Positions 1 through 7,463 of a stretch of DNA of 21,091 bases are shown here, piece by piece (the first letter of the stretch is position 1; every line of letters begins with the position of its first letter). Both the position numbers and the translations under genes were made by a program. The DNA is taken from NCBI GenBank assembly GCA_959020415.1, contig CAUERX010000027.1:1-21091 (forward strand). Direction: 5' to 3'. The notes beneath the pieces are model-generated. The model worked only from the letters and a program-made list of their open reading frames with translations, was not told where the DNA came from and did not search any database. The stretch is from an uncultured bacterium. Lineage in GTDB: Bacteria > Bacillota_I > Bacilli_A > RF39 > UBA660.

Positions 1-69
1 ATATCGGAATCTTTTTTATTAATGATAAGGTATCTTTTTAAAAAAGGATTAACAACGACAAAAAATATC

Positions 70-98
70 TTGACATACGAGGTTATTTCATGTAAAAT
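70..98 (+). promoter_or_regulatory. Sigma-A promoter of tRNA-Ser
   Basis: A perfect TTGACA (70-75) is followed after 17 bp by TAAAAT (93-98), with TG immediately before the -10. The predicted start falls about 15 nt before the tRNA at 119. The spacing and the near-consensus boxes make this convincing for a stable-RNA promoter. Confidence 0.8.
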
Positions 99-118
99 TA
101 TACTCGTAAGTCAATTAT

Positions 119-209
119 GGAGTAGTACTCAAGAGGCTGAAGAGGCGCCCCTGCTAAGGGTGTAGGTCGGGCAACTGGCGCAAGGGTTCAAATCCCTTCT
201 ACTCCGCCA
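119..209 (+). tRNA. tRNA-Ser (anticodon GCU)
   Basis: The acceptor stem GGAGTAG (119-125) pairs with CTACTCC (199-205), followed by G and an encoded CCA (207-209). The anticodon loop reads CTGCTAA, giving anticodon GCU, which decodes AGC/AGU serine codons. A long variable arm between the anticodon stem and the T arm, and the T loop GGTTCAAATC, are as expected for a class II serine tRNA of about 90 nt. It stands alone, with its own promoter upstream and a terminator directly downstream. Confidence 0.95.
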
Positions 210-222
210 TTTATGTTTATAG

Positions 223-250
223 AAGTCTTGTTATTTCAAGACTTTTTTTC
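223..250 (+). terminator. Rho-independent terminator after tRNA-Ser
   Basis: AAGTCTTG (223-230) pairs with CAAGACTT (237-244) across a 6-nt loop, and the right arm runs into seven T residues. It closes the tRNA transcript. Confidence 0.85.
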
Positions 251-268
251 TTTGAAAGGATTAATATT

Positions 269-822
269 ATGAGTGAAAAATAACTCCTGGAAGTAATTAA
301 TGATTTGCGAAAATACGCTGAAAATGGGCGTTTTTTTATTTTTGATTCACCTGAAGTTGCACCTATGGCCGAAGCCGAAAGAGAAATATTAAACTAATTG
401 AAGTGACTTTAGGTAGAGTAATGGATTATTTAGAAGCGCCAGATAATGAGAAGGGAAGACATTTAAGAAAAGAGTTAGGTGATAATTGGCGCTGCAATGT
501 AATGCATGGTCAAGCAAGAGCATATCAATATATGCTTTGGTCAATGATTGGCTGTGATTTAGGAAAGAGATCTGATTTGCTTTCTTTGCAAAGGGAACTT
601 CTGGAAGAAGCCAAATACGGGAATCCTGTTTTAAGTAGATATGTTAAAAAATTTGATTTTGAAACGGCAGAAGTTACTTGGAAAAAAGCCAGTGTTTTAA
701 GCGATGCCACCTTAGATGGTATGGAAAGTGAGCTTAGAGATGGAGTTATAATTCTTAGAGCTAGAGAGCAAAACGGATTAAAGGGATTTAGTTTATTTAA
801 GAAATTTGGTTTAAAAAGGTGA
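269..822 (+). pseudogene. Broken gene of unknown function: early stop plus frameshift
   Basis: I do not recognise the family. An ATG at 269 has a good ribosome binding site (AAAGGA, 255-260), but codon 5 is TAA (281-283). The frame then stays open (LLEVINDLRKYAENGRF...) until TAA at 395. Continuing one frame over from about 390 gives a long open stretch (LIEVTLGRVMDYLEAP...) to TGA at 822. Joined, the parts would give a soluble, charged protein of about 184 residues, with a Trp-Arg-Cys segment and a helix-rich C-terminal half. A GTG at 403 could open the last 139 codons alone, but it has no clear ribosome binding site. One nonsense change and one single-base frameshift are the simplest explanation. 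The position right after the tRNA terminator is compatible with a lost accessory gene, but no attachment-site repeat was seen. Confidence 0.65.
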
Positions 823-883
823 TTTTTAGTTTATTTCATTAACTGCTTTATAATTAATTTAATATATAATTATAGGTGGTTAT

Positions 884-1384
884 ATGAACTTTATTAAAAA
901 TCAGATTGAAACAATTAAGAAACATGATCCAGCACTTAAAAGTAAATGCGAAGTATTTTTATATCCAAGTTTTAAAGCGCAGCTTCGTTATAAATTGGCT
1001 CGCTTTTTTTATAAACGTGGTCATTATTTAATTTCCAAATATATTATGGAGAAGACAAAACGAAAAACGGGAATTGAAATTCATCCAGGCGCCAAGTTGG
1101 GTCAAGGTTTGTTTATCGACCATGGCTTTGGAGTAGTCATTGGTGAAACGGCAGAGATTGGGGACAATGTAACGATGTATCATGGTGTTACTTTAGGTGG
1201 TACAGGTAAGGAAAAAGGAAAAAGACATCCAACTATTGGTAACAATGTTTTTATTGGCTCGGGAGCTAAAATATTAGGTAATATTAAAATAGGTGATAAT
1301 GTTAAAATTGGCGCTAATGCTGTGGTGGTGAAAGATGTTCCTTCAGGAATGACAGTAGTTGGAGTTCCTGCTAAAGAAAAATAA
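884..1384 (+). CDS. cysE: Serine O-acetyltransferase, short form
   Basis: This enzyme transfers acetyl from acetyl-CoA to L-serine, giving O-acetylserine, the first committed step of cysteine synthesis in the cytoplasm. The family is shown by the segment IDHGFGVVIGETAEIG (about residues 78-93), carrying the catalytic His-Asp region, then MYHGVTLGGTG and a run of left-handed beta-helix hexapeptide repeats ending in VVGVPAKEK. At 166 residues it is much shorter than E. coli CysE (about 270) and also shorter than Bacillus CysE (about 217). The N-terminal helical domain is reduced and the C-terminal tail, which in long forms contacts the cysteine synthase, is absent. Start ATG 884 follows AGGTGGT (874-880). 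No cysK-like gene lies nearby. A related hexapeptide acetyltransferase is possible but less likely, given the GETA and GGTG motifs. Confidence 0.88.
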   Translation: MNFIKNQIETIKKHDPALKSKCEVFLYPSFKAQLRYKLARFFYKRGHYLISKYIMEKTKRKTGIEIHPGAKLGQGLFIDHGFGVVIGETAEIGDNVTMYHGVTLGGTGKEKGKRHPTIGNNVFIGSGAKILGNIKIGDNVKIGANAVVVKDVPSGMTVVGVPAKEK

Positions 1385-1388
1385 TCAT

Positions 1389-1417
1389 AAATAGGTACAT
1401 ACAGTTCCTATTTTTTT
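1389..1417 (+). terminator. Terminator after cysE
   Basis: AATAGGTAC (1390-1398) pairs with GTTCCTATT (1404-1412), with one central mismatch and a short loop, followed by a run of T residues. Confidence 0.7.
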
Positions 1418-1453
1418 GTTTCGGAATATAAATGAATAGAAAGGAGAAGGTAT

Positions 1454-2458
1454 ATGGAATATAGAGGAATAGATGTTTCAAAATATCAAGGAGATATTGA
1501 CTATGGCAAAGTAAAAAATAGTGGAATCCAGTTTGTTATTGCAAGAATTGGTTATGGAATGTATGATAATCAAATAGATCCAAAATTTGAAGCTAATTAT
1601 AATGGGGCAGTTAACAATGGACTTCCAGTTGGTGTTTATTTATATTCATATGCTCTTAGTGTAGAGGATGCTGAAAGAGAAGCTGAGGTAGCTTTAAAAT
1701 GGCTTAATAACCGAAAACTTAATTTACCAGTTTATTATGATATTGAAGATAAGAGTCAAGAAACTTTAAGCATGCAAACTTTAACTGATATGTGTAAAGC
1801 TTTTTGCGATAAAATTGAAAAAGCTGGATATTGGGCTGGGGTATATGCTAATAAATATTGGCTTACTAGCCATTTAGATCATGATGAACTTGAAGATAAA
1901 TATACAATTTGGGTGGCTCAATATAATACGGAAAACACTTATAAAGGTAAGTATGATATGTGGCAATATACTTCATCTGGCAATGTTAATGGGGTAAATG
2001 GTAATGTTGATATGAATATTTTATATCGTGATATTTTTAGTAATAATGAAGGTAGTAGTAATGAGAACGACAATAACCGCGGTTTACCTAATTTAAGCAA
2101 TTATCATGGTAGTTCAATTGTCGATGCACTAAAAAGCGTTGGACATGATAGTTCTTTTGATGTTCGTAAAAAGCTTTATAAAGAAGTGGGCTTTACAGAT
2201 GATTACACGGGAACTGCAGAACAAAATATCGAGTTATTAAAAAAACTCCAAGGAAATTACGAGAGCAGTTATTATCCAAAACCTAATTATCATGGTTTGT
2301 CATTCGTTGACGGATTAAAGAAAATAGGGGTAGATAGTTCATTTGATAATCGTAAAAAAATAGCAGCCAAAAATGGTATTAGTGATTATAGCGGTTCTTT
2401 TTTGCAAAATGTTAAGTTATTAAATTTGCTTAAAAAAGGACAATTGAAAAGAGCTTAA
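1454..2458 (+). CDS. GH25 (Chalaropsis-type) lysozyme with two C-terminal repeats
   Basis: It is predicted to cleave the beta-1,4 bond between MurNAc and GlcNAc in peptidoglycan. Residues 1-195 form a GH25 barrel: GIDVSKYQG places Asp7, and YYDIED (94-99) places Asp96 and Glu98, the expected catalytic acids. A Ser/Asn-rich linker (about 198-212) leads to two tandem repeats of about 50 residues, each built on NYHG..(S/I)..D.LK..G.DSSFD.RKK and ending Q N..LL. Repeats of this layout occur at the C-terminus of Firmicute endolysins and autolysins and probably bind the cell wall. There is no signal peptide, as in phage endolysins released by a holin. No phage genes flank it, so it may be a domesticated lysin. 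Start ATG 1454 follows AAGGAG (1441-1446). Confidence 0.9.
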   Translation: MEYRGIDVSKYQGDIDYGKVKNSGIQFVIARIGYGMYDNQIDPKFEANYNGAVNNGLPVGVYLYSYALSVEDAEREAEVALKWLNNRKLNLPVYYDIEDKSQETLSMQTLTDMCKAFCDKIEKAGYWAGVYANKYWLTSHLDHDELEDKYTIWVAQYNTENTYKGKYDMWQYTSSGNVNGVNGNVDMNILYRDIFSNNEGSSNENDNNRGLPNLSNYHGSSIVDALKSVGHDSSFDVRKKLYKEVGFTDDYTGTAEQNIELLKKLQGNYESSYYPKPNYHGLSFVDGLKKIGVDSSFDNRKKIAAKNGISDYSGSFLQNVKLLNLLKKGQLKRA

Positions 2459-2468
2459 GCTCTTTTTT
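2447..2468 (+). terminator. Terminator overlapping the lysozyme stop codon
   Basis: AAAAGAGCTT (2447-2456) and AAGCTCTTTT (2457-2466) form a perfect inverted repeat running into T residues. The stop TAA (2456-2458) lies in the loop. Confidence 0.75.
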
Positions 2469-2480
2469 GGCGAAAAATTG

Positions 2481-2509
2481 TTGACAGCTCTATAGCAATA
2501 GAATATAAC
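2481..2509 (+). promoter_or_regulatory. Consensus promoter now driving an ABC exporter remnant
   Basis: TTGACA (2481-2486), a 17-bp spacer and TATAAC (2504-2509) make a near-perfect sigma-A promoter. The gene that follows is decayed, so the promoter appears to have outlived its product. Confidence 0.7.
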
Positions 2510-2516
2510 GAGTTGT

Positions 2517-3222
2517 ATGAGGTTATATAAAAGAAGATGAATAAGCGGTAAAATTATTGAAAGTTGTAGGGAAAAAGGAATGGTAATTAGCGTTAGTCTG
2601 TTTAGAACTAATTATTGTTCAGGTTTGTCTTGATTTAAAAATGCTTGATTCTATGTCAGGGATAACATTTTTGAAGGTAGTTAAATGTGCGAAATTATAA
2701 TTAGTGGAGTTTATATGCTATTATGTGTTTTGGATAGTTTAGTTACAGCAATAATTATTGGTTATTTGGCAACTAATGTTTCATCAACTTTTTCGATAAA
2801 ATAAGAAAATTTATTTTTAGTAAAGTTGAAAAACTATTAATGTAGGAAGTTGGATTAGACCATTTTATTAAAACTTTGCCCCATGGATATGATTCAATAA
2901 TTTATGAAAATGATAGCATTTTCGTTGATCAAATACAATTAATGATGATTGCTAGAGGAATGCTTAAAGATGCACCGTTCTTAATTTTAGATGAGGCAAC
3001 ATCAAATGTTGATACACGAACAGAGGAATTTAAACATCCATGGATAAGTTATCCGAAAGCCATACTTCATTTATTATTGCCCACCGTTTATCAACGATTA
3101 AAAATGCTGATTTGATTTTAGTGATGAAAGAGGGAGATATTATTGAACAGGGAAATCACGAAGAATTGATGAAGAAAAATGGTGCATATGCGGAACTTTA
3201 TAATTCGCAGTTTGAATTATGA
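2517..3222 (+). pseudogene. Heavily eroded ABC multidrug-type exporter
   Basis: Pieces of a transmembrane-plus-ATPase exporter can be read by shifting frame. At about 2610-2790 the conceptual peptides LELIIVQVCLDLKM, SMSGITFLKVV and YMLLCVLDSLVTAIIIGYLA match the start of the membrane domain of heterodimeric Firmicute exporters. At about 2790-2845 a frame change gives IRKFIFSKVEKLL. The sequence then jumps to the end of the nucleotide-binding domain: DHFIKTLPHGYDSIIYE, a ruined signature (SIFVDQIQ where S.GQ.Q is expected), intact Walker B LILDEATSNVD (2980-3012), another frameshift near 3025, then SFIIAHRLSTIKNADLILVM and a normal C-terminus at 3222. Most of the membrane domain and the Walker A region are deleted; the deletion may fuse two adjacent exporter genes. 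Several stops interrupt the 5' part. No functional product is expected. Confidence 0.85.
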
Positions 3223-3225
3223 TTT

Positions 3226-3258
3226 AAAAGGACTTAATGTGTACATAGTCCTTTTTTC
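3226..3258 (+). terminator. Terminator after the ABC remnant
   Basis: AAAAGGACT (3226-3234) pairs with AGTCCTTTT (3247-3255) across a 12-nt loop, followed by T residues. Confidence 0.8.
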
Positions 3259-3260
3259 TA

Positions 3261-3269
3261 TGCTATAAT
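3261..3269 (+). promoter_or_regulatory. Extended -10 promoter of the Nudix gene
   Basis: TGCTATAAT is a perfect extended -10. No good -35 box is visible 16-18 bp upstream, which is common for extended -10 promoters. It lies directly after the preceding terminator and 19 nt before the start codon. Confidence 0.6.
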
Positions 3270-3287
3270 ATATTTGAGGTAGATTCA

Positions 3288-3665
3288 ATGATAGTAGTTG
3301 CGGCATTAATAAAAAAAGGTGATAAATTTTTGGTAGCCCAAAGGTCAACGGGGGAAGAGATCGTACTTGGCAAATGGGAATTTCCAGGTGGTAAAGTTGA
3401 AACGTTGGAAACTGAGGAGGAAGCTATTGAAAGGGAAATAAAAGAAGAATTTGAAATAGCTGTTAAAGCAAAAAGGTTTATAACTAGATATGTTCATGAA
3501 AAAGTTGATTTAAAGTTATATGAGTGCGAATATATAAGTGGTGACTATAAGCTACATGATCATTCAAATTATAAATGGGTAACTTTTTCTGAAGCTGAAT
3601 CTTTTGATTTAGCGCCAGCTGATAGAGTTTTACTTACTACAATTGGAGGTGAGTATAATGTTTAA
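3288..3665 (+). CDS. Nudix hydrolase, MutT-like
   Basis: This 125-residue cytosolic protein should hydrolyse a nucleoside diphosphate linked to another group, with (oxidised) dNTPs as the likely substrate. The Nudix box runs from Gly35 through Glu41 to REIKEE (49-54), preceded by LGKWEFPGG (27-35) as in MutT enzymes. The usual Gly three residues after the last Glu pair is replaced (EEFEI), which is tolerated in the family. A C-terminal WVTF segment followed by LAPADR is also MutT-like. The start has GAGGT at 3276-3280. Its stop codon overlaps the start of the broken HNH endonuclease by 8 bp, so the two were co-translated. Whether it serves pool sanitation or was an accessory of that nuclease cannot be told from sequence. 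Confidence 0.85.
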   Translation: MIVVAALIKKGDKFLVAQRSTGEEIVLGKWEFPGGKVETLETEEEAIEREIKEEFEIAVKAKRFITRYVHEKVDLKLYECEYISGDYKLHDHSNYKWVTFSEAESFDLAPADRVLLTTIGGEYNV

Positions 3666-4211
3666 AATTGAAGATTTAAAAATAAATAGTGTTTATACTA
3701 ATGATGGAATTTCGGAAGTATTTAAATGTTCCAAGTATGGAGGAATGAGGAAATCTAAAAAAACAAATTCGCTTGTTTTGATTGCAAAACATAATGATAG
3801 TAGTTATGCGGATGAGTGGACAGAAGAGGGCATTTTAAATTATACAGGCATGGGATTATTTGGTGATCAGATGTGGATTATAGGTATAATAAGGATTTAA
3901 GCTATTCTAATGAAACTGATATTAATGTTTATTTGTTTGAATCCTTTTTAGATAACGAATATTATTATCTTGGTGAAGATTATTTAGAGGAGTATCATGT
4001 AATAACTTTGGCTGATGGTGGACCTGATGCTATTTATAATACAGTAGCTTTATATCCAAATTGTCATAAAAAAGTTCATGTTTTAAATCATAAAGAAGAT
4101 GTTTCTAATTTGAAATGGACAATTTTTAATTATTTAAAGAATGATAATGATGAAAAAAATTTAAATTTTTTTAATAATTTATTTACGGAGTATCAAAAAA
4201 TTAATAATTAG
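3658..4211 (+). pseudogene. HNH endonuclease of the modified-base restriction type, frameshifted
   Basis: The start ATG 3658 follows GGAGGT (3645-3650) and overlaps the Nudix stop. The first 70 residues (YTNDGISEVFKCS..GGMRKSKKTNSLVLI, DEW..EGIL.YTGMG..GDQ) resemble the N-terminal SRA-like domain of McrA/ScoMcrA-type HNH nucleases. At about 3870 the frame shifts; reading one frame over restores the domain (YNKDLSYSNETDINVYLFESF). The text then jumps from YYYLGEDYLE straight into an HNH tail, YHVITLADGGPDAIYNTVALYPNCHKKVH, so the middle of the protein has been deleted. The tail is also damaged: the usual HH pair reads YH, and the first Cys of CPNC reads Tyr. It is best treated as a dead restriction gene. 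The family assignment rests on remembered motifs, not a search. Confidence 0.75.
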
Positions 4212-4219
4212 GAGGAACT

Positions 4220-5185
4220 ATGATTGAAAATATTAAAAAAATGCCAAAGGTGGAACTTCATTTACATTTAGATGGTTCAGTTGGTCTTGAAACGGCTAGT
4301 AAATTATCAGGCCTTTCTTTGGACGCAGTAAGAGAAAAAATGGTGGCCGCTGATAAATGTAAAGATTTGAATGAATATTTGACAAAATTTGATTTTCCAT
4401 TAAGTTTAATGCAAACGAAAGAAAATTTAAAATTGATTGCCAGTGAATTAGCGTTATCTCTACACAAACAAAATGCTATATATGCTGAAGTTAGGTTTGC
4501 ACCTTCTTTTCATACAAAAAATGGTTTGACGGAAGTTGAGGTAGTCGAAGCTGTAATGTCAGGTATGAAAGAAGTTCCAATTAAAATAAACTTAATATTA
4601 TGTTTAATGAGAGGTACTTCTTTTGAAGAAAATTTAAAGGTAGTAGAAGTTGCTAAACTATATTTGAATAAAGGTGTGGGTGGTGTTGACTTAGCTGGGG
4701 CGGAGGCAATTTACCCTACTAGCGAATACGCTTCATTATTTAAAAAGGTTAGAGAAGAAAAAATTCCGTTTACAATTCATGCTGGAGAAGCTTCTGGTAT
4801 TCAAAGTATTGAGGCGGCTTTAGACATTGGAGCGAAAAGAATAGGACATGGTATAAGATGTTTGGAAAGTGAGGATTTATTAAAACGAATTATTGATAAT
4901 AATATTTTATTAGAAGTTTGTCCCACTAGTAATGTTCAAACCAATGTTGTTTTAAAATACGAGGAACATCCTATTTTAAGACTTTATAAAATAGGTGTTC
5001 ATCTTTGTGTTAATACTGACAATGTAACTGTATCCAATGTATCACTTACTGATGAATATGTTAAATTATATCAAACTTTTAATTTTAGTTTAGACGATTT
5101 TAGACAAATGAATATTTATGCTTTAAAATATGCCTTTATTAGTGAAGCTGAAAAAGCTTATTATATAAAAAAGATCCAACAGTAG
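4220..5185 (+). CDS. add: Adenosine deaminase
   Basis: This cytosolic zinc enzyme converts (deoxy)adenosine to (deoxy)inosine in purine salvage. The metal and catalytic motifs occur in the family order: HLHLDG (14-19), HAGEA (about residue 188, zinc His and catalytic Glu), RIGHGI (about 208), CPTSNVQT (about 233) and NTDN (about 265), whose Asp is a zinc ligand. The residue after that Asp is Asn where many deaminases have Asp; this NTDN form also occurs in clostridial-type enzymes and is not taken as a defect. The length of 321 residues is normal. The start is 4 nt after AGGAGG (4210-4215). It lies 8 bp after the broken HNH gene with no promoter between, so it is probably expressed from the Nudix promoter. 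Confidence 0.92.
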   Translation: MIENIKKMPKVELHLHLDGSVGLETASKLSGLSLDAVREKMVAADKCKDLNEYLTKFDFPLSLMQTKENLKLIASELALSLHKQNAIYAEVRFAPSFHTKNGLTEVEVVEAVMSGMKEVPIKINLILCLMRGTSFEENLKVVEVAKLYLNKGVGGVDLAGAEAIYPTSEYASLFKKVREEKIPFTIHAGEASGIQSIEAALDIGAKRIGHGIRCLESEDLLKRIIDNNILLEVCPTSNVQTNVVLKYEEHPILRLYKIGVHLCVNTDNVTVSNVSLTDEYVKLYQTFNFSLDDFRQMNIYALKYAFISEAEKAYYIKKIQQ

Positions 5186-5191
5186 TTGGAT
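5167..5191. terminator. Shared terminator between add and the TspO gene
   Basis: ATCCAAC (5174-5180) pairs with GTTGGAT (5185-5191) across AGTA. On the minus strand the hairpin runs into CTTTTTTAT, a good terminator; on the plus strand it runs into TTTAGTTT, a weaker one. The two genes converge here. Confidence 0.75.
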
Positions 5192-5192
5192 T

Positions 5193-5639
5193 TTAGTTTA
5201 ATAAATAGACACCAAGGTTTAAATAGGATGCAAAAATAAGCCATAGCAGATATGGGATTTGAAGTAAGCTGGCTGCTTTATTAATTTTAAGGAATTTTCT
5301 TATCATGAAAATAACTAAAATAATGAGGACAATTATCCAAATGAATGCTAATAATCTTAATTTAAATACAAAGAAGATTATTGACCAAAGGGCATTAAAG
5401 AATAATTGCCAATAATAAATAGCAAGGTTTTCTTCTTTTTTGTTTTCTGAAACTAAGTATGCTGATATTCCCATTAAGATATAAAGAATAGTCCAAGCAA
5501 TAGGAAATACAATACTGGGTGGTGATAATGGTGGCAAATTAAGTGTTTGATAGTCGTTAAATGGCATCATAATAAGAGCAACAACTCCACCGATAATTAT
5601 GGGCAGTAAAATATTTTTAATTAATTTTTTGTAATTCAT
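5193..5639 (-). CDS. tspO: TspO/MBR family membrane protein
   Basis: This is a 148-residue, five-helix membrane protein of the tryptophan-rich sensory protein / peripheral benzodiazepine receptor family, which binds tetrapyrroles and related ligands. The family pattern is seen in LPPLSPPSIVFPIAWTILYI, a polytopic hydrophobic profile, and YWQLFFNALWSIIFF. I chose the ATG at 5639, because GGAGG (5647-5651) sits 7 nt before it. An upstream in-frame ATG at 5729 would add an unrelated hydrophobic segment and would overlap the promoter of the divergent response-regulator gene. Bacillus-type TspO proteins may bind porphyrins, but no heme genes lie nearby, so the ligand here is unknown. Confidence 0.88.
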   Translation of the reverse strand: MNYKKLIKNILLPIIIGGVVALIMMPFNDYQTLNLPPLSPPSIVFPIAWTILYILMGISAYLVSENKKEENLAIYYWQLFFNALWSIIFFVFKLRLLAFIWIIVLIILVIFMIRKFLKINKAASLLQIPYLLWLIFASYLNLGVYLLN

Positions 5640-5709
5640 ACTTTTTCCTCCATTAAATAATATTCCAAATAATACCATGATTATTCCAATCACGATTAAA
5701 ATTTTTGGT

Positions 5710-5737
5710 TTGATAAAAAAAATATACATGGTATAAT
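5710..5737 (+). promoter_or_regulatory. Promoter of the Bce-type two-component genes
   Basis: TTGATA (5710-5715), a 16-bp spacer and TATAAT (5732-5737), with TGG directly before it (extended -10). It lies 20 nt before the response-regulator start. Confidence 0.7.
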
Positions 5738-5757
5738 GAATTTATTGAGGTGATAAA

Positions 5758-6420
5758 ATGCGTATTTTAATTGTTGAAGATGAAGTGAAAATCCGTGAAG
5801 AATTACAGAGTTTTTTAAATAATAATGGTTACGAAACTGAAACTATAAAAAGGTTTGAAAACACTTTGGAAGAAATTTTAAACTATGATATTGATTTAAT
5901 ATTACTTGATATAAATATTCCAAACCAAAATGGGATGTATTTATGTAAGGAAATACGTAAAAAAAATCAAACGCCAATTATTATTGTGACTAGTAGAAAT
6001 AATGAAATGGATGAGCTTATTTGTATGAACTATGGAGCTGATGATTTTATTACTAAGCCATATAATCCACAGATTTTACTTGCTCATGTTGAAGCAGTAT
6101 TAAATAGATATAAACCTGATTTAAGTCAGCTTATCACTTATAATGACATTAAGATTAATGTTGCTAAAAGTTTAATTGAGACGCAAAATGAAGAAGTTGA
6201 GCTTAGTAAAAATGAATTAAAGATTTTTACTTATTTATTGAATAAGCGGGGAATGATTGTTTCGAGGTATGATTTAATGGATTATTTATGGAATAGTGAA
6301 GTTTTTGTCGACGATAATACGCTGACGGTTAATATTACGCGTTTACGAAAGAAACTTGAAGATATTGGTTTAGACAATGTTATTGAAACTAGAAGGGGAC
6401 AAGGTTATATAATATTATGA
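5758..6420 (+). CDS. OmpR-family response regulator, BceR-like
   Basis: This transcription factor is controlled by phosphorylation and has 220 residues. The receiver domain (1-115) has the acidic pair Glu7/Asp8, phospho-acceptor Asp51 (LILLDINIP), a Thr in IIIVTSR and the conserved Lys in FITKPYNP. The C-terminal winged helix (about 125-220) has the usual SKNELKIFTYLL, NTLTVNITRLRKKL and TRRGQGYIIL. The next gene starts inside its stop codon (ATGA, 6417-6420), so regulator and kinase are coupled. The neighbouring ABC genes and a BceR-like box at 7730-7743 point to control of that transporter in response to a cell-wall-active peptide antibiotic. The inducer cannot be read from the sequence. 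Confidence 0.92.
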   Translation: MRILIVEDEVKIREELQSFLNNNGYETETIKRFENTLEEILNYDIDLILLDINIPNQNGMYLCKEIRKKNQTPIIIVTSRNNEMDELICMNYGADDFITKPYNPQILLAHVEAVLNRYKPDLSQLITYNDIKINVAKSLIETQNEEVELSKNELKIFTYLLNKRGMIVSRYDLMDYLWNSEVFVDDNTLTVNITRLRKKLEDIGLDNVIETRRGQGYIIL

Positions 6421-7430
6421 GTTTTTTTGCTTATTTGAAAGATAGATTGTTTCCTGTGGTTTTATATATTTTAGTTGTTTTAATAATAACTTTTATCTTA
6501 TATGTTTTCGAGTATAATTTATTTATTATTTTTGATATTATTTTTTTGTTATGTTTAGTTGGAATTGTTAATTTGTTATATGATTATTTTAGACGTAAAA
6601 AATTTTATGATGAATTATTTAGTTTATTAGAAGGTATTGATAATAAGTGCTTAATTCATGAAATGTTAATGGATCCAAGCTTTTTAGATGGTAAATTAGT
6701 TTTAGAAGTACTTTATGAAACAAATAAATATAAACTCGATGAAATTGAGAAATTTAAATTAAAGAATAAAGATTTAGAAGAGTTTATCGAAATGTGGGTT
6801 CATGAAATAAAAACTCCGTTAGCGTCTATTTCTTTGATAATGGAAAATAATTCTAGTCAGGTTAATAGTGATATTAAAAAAGAGTTAGTTAAGGTTAATG
6901 ATTATGTAGAGCGAATGCTTTTTTATGCACGTAGTGCAACGGTAGAAAAGGATTACTTGGTTAAACAAGTTCTTTTAGAAACTATAGTTAAAAAAGTTAT
7001 TTTAAGATACAAACATGATTTTCTTTTAAAGAAAATATCTTTGGACATGTATGATTTGGATGTGGTTGTTAATACTGATACTAAATGGATGGAATTTATT
7101 TTAGGTCAAATTATTGGTAATAGTATTAAATATACAAGTGATAATCCACAAATTAGGATTTATACAAAAAGATTTAAAGAAAATGCAATTTTATTTATTG
7201 AAGATAATGGTATTGGAATTAAAGAAAGTGATCTTCCAAGACTTTTTGACAAAGGATTCACTGGGGAAAATGGGCGTATGGAATACAATTCAACAGGAAT
7301 GGGACTTTATTTAGTTAAACAATTATGCGATAAACTAGACCATAAAATTAAAATTGAAAGTAATGGAGGAACTGTTGTAATGATAACTTTTCCAATTGGT
7401 TCTTATATTAATGAAATAAAAAAATCCTAA
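6417..7430 (+). CDS. Intramembrane-sensing histidine kinase, BceS-like
   Basis: This membrane-bound sensor kinase (337 residues) should phosphorylate the adjacent regulator. Two hydrophobic helices (about 12-31 and 35-55) are joined by only a few residues, so almost nothing protrudes outside; such kinases rely on the partner ABC transporter for sensing. The phospho-acceptor is His129 in MWVHEIKTPLA. The ATPase domain shows the N box (QIIGNSIKYTSDNP), the G1 box (EDNGIGIKESDL), an F box (LFDKGFTG) and the G2 box (STGMGLYLVKQL). No clear terminator follows the stop codon, so some transcription may enter the toxin-like region downstream. Confidence 0.92.
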   Translation: MSFFAYLKDRLFPVVLYILVVLIITFILYVFEYNLFIIFDIIFLLCLVGIVNLLYDYFRRKKFYDELFSLLEGIDNKCLIHEMLMDPSFLDGKLVLEVLYETNKYKLDEIEKFKLKNKDLEEFIEMWVHEIKTPLASISLIMENNSSQVNSDIKKELVKVNDYVERMLFYARSATVEKDYLVKQVLLETIVKKVILRYKHDFLLKKISLDMYDLDVVVNTDTKWMEFILGQIIGNSIKYTSDNPQIRIYTKRFKENAILFIEDNGIGIKESDLPRLFDKGFTGENGRMEYNSTGMGLYLVKQLCDKLDHKIKIESNGGTVVMITFPIGSYINEIKKS

Positions 7431-7463
7431 GAAGAAGGAAATTTGAATTTGACAGGGTATGAT

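Noticed and set aside
1..60. AT-rich inverted stretch and T run at the left edge
   Set aside because: It may be the tail of a terminator from a gene outside the window, but no stem with a following T run is complete here.
119..260. Attachment site at the tRNA-Ser 3' end
   Set aside because: No repeat of the tRNA 3' end was found elsewhere in the window and no integrase is present.
2876..3222. Two separate small ORFs (79 and 60 codons) at 2876-3115 and 3040-3222
   Set aside because: They are consecutive pieces of one ABC ATPase C-terminus in different frames, so they are treated as part of the pseudogene rather than as genes.
7449..7454. Perfect TTGACA upstream of the candidate toxin
   Set aside because: No -10 box lies 16-18 bp downstream, so it is not called as a promoter.
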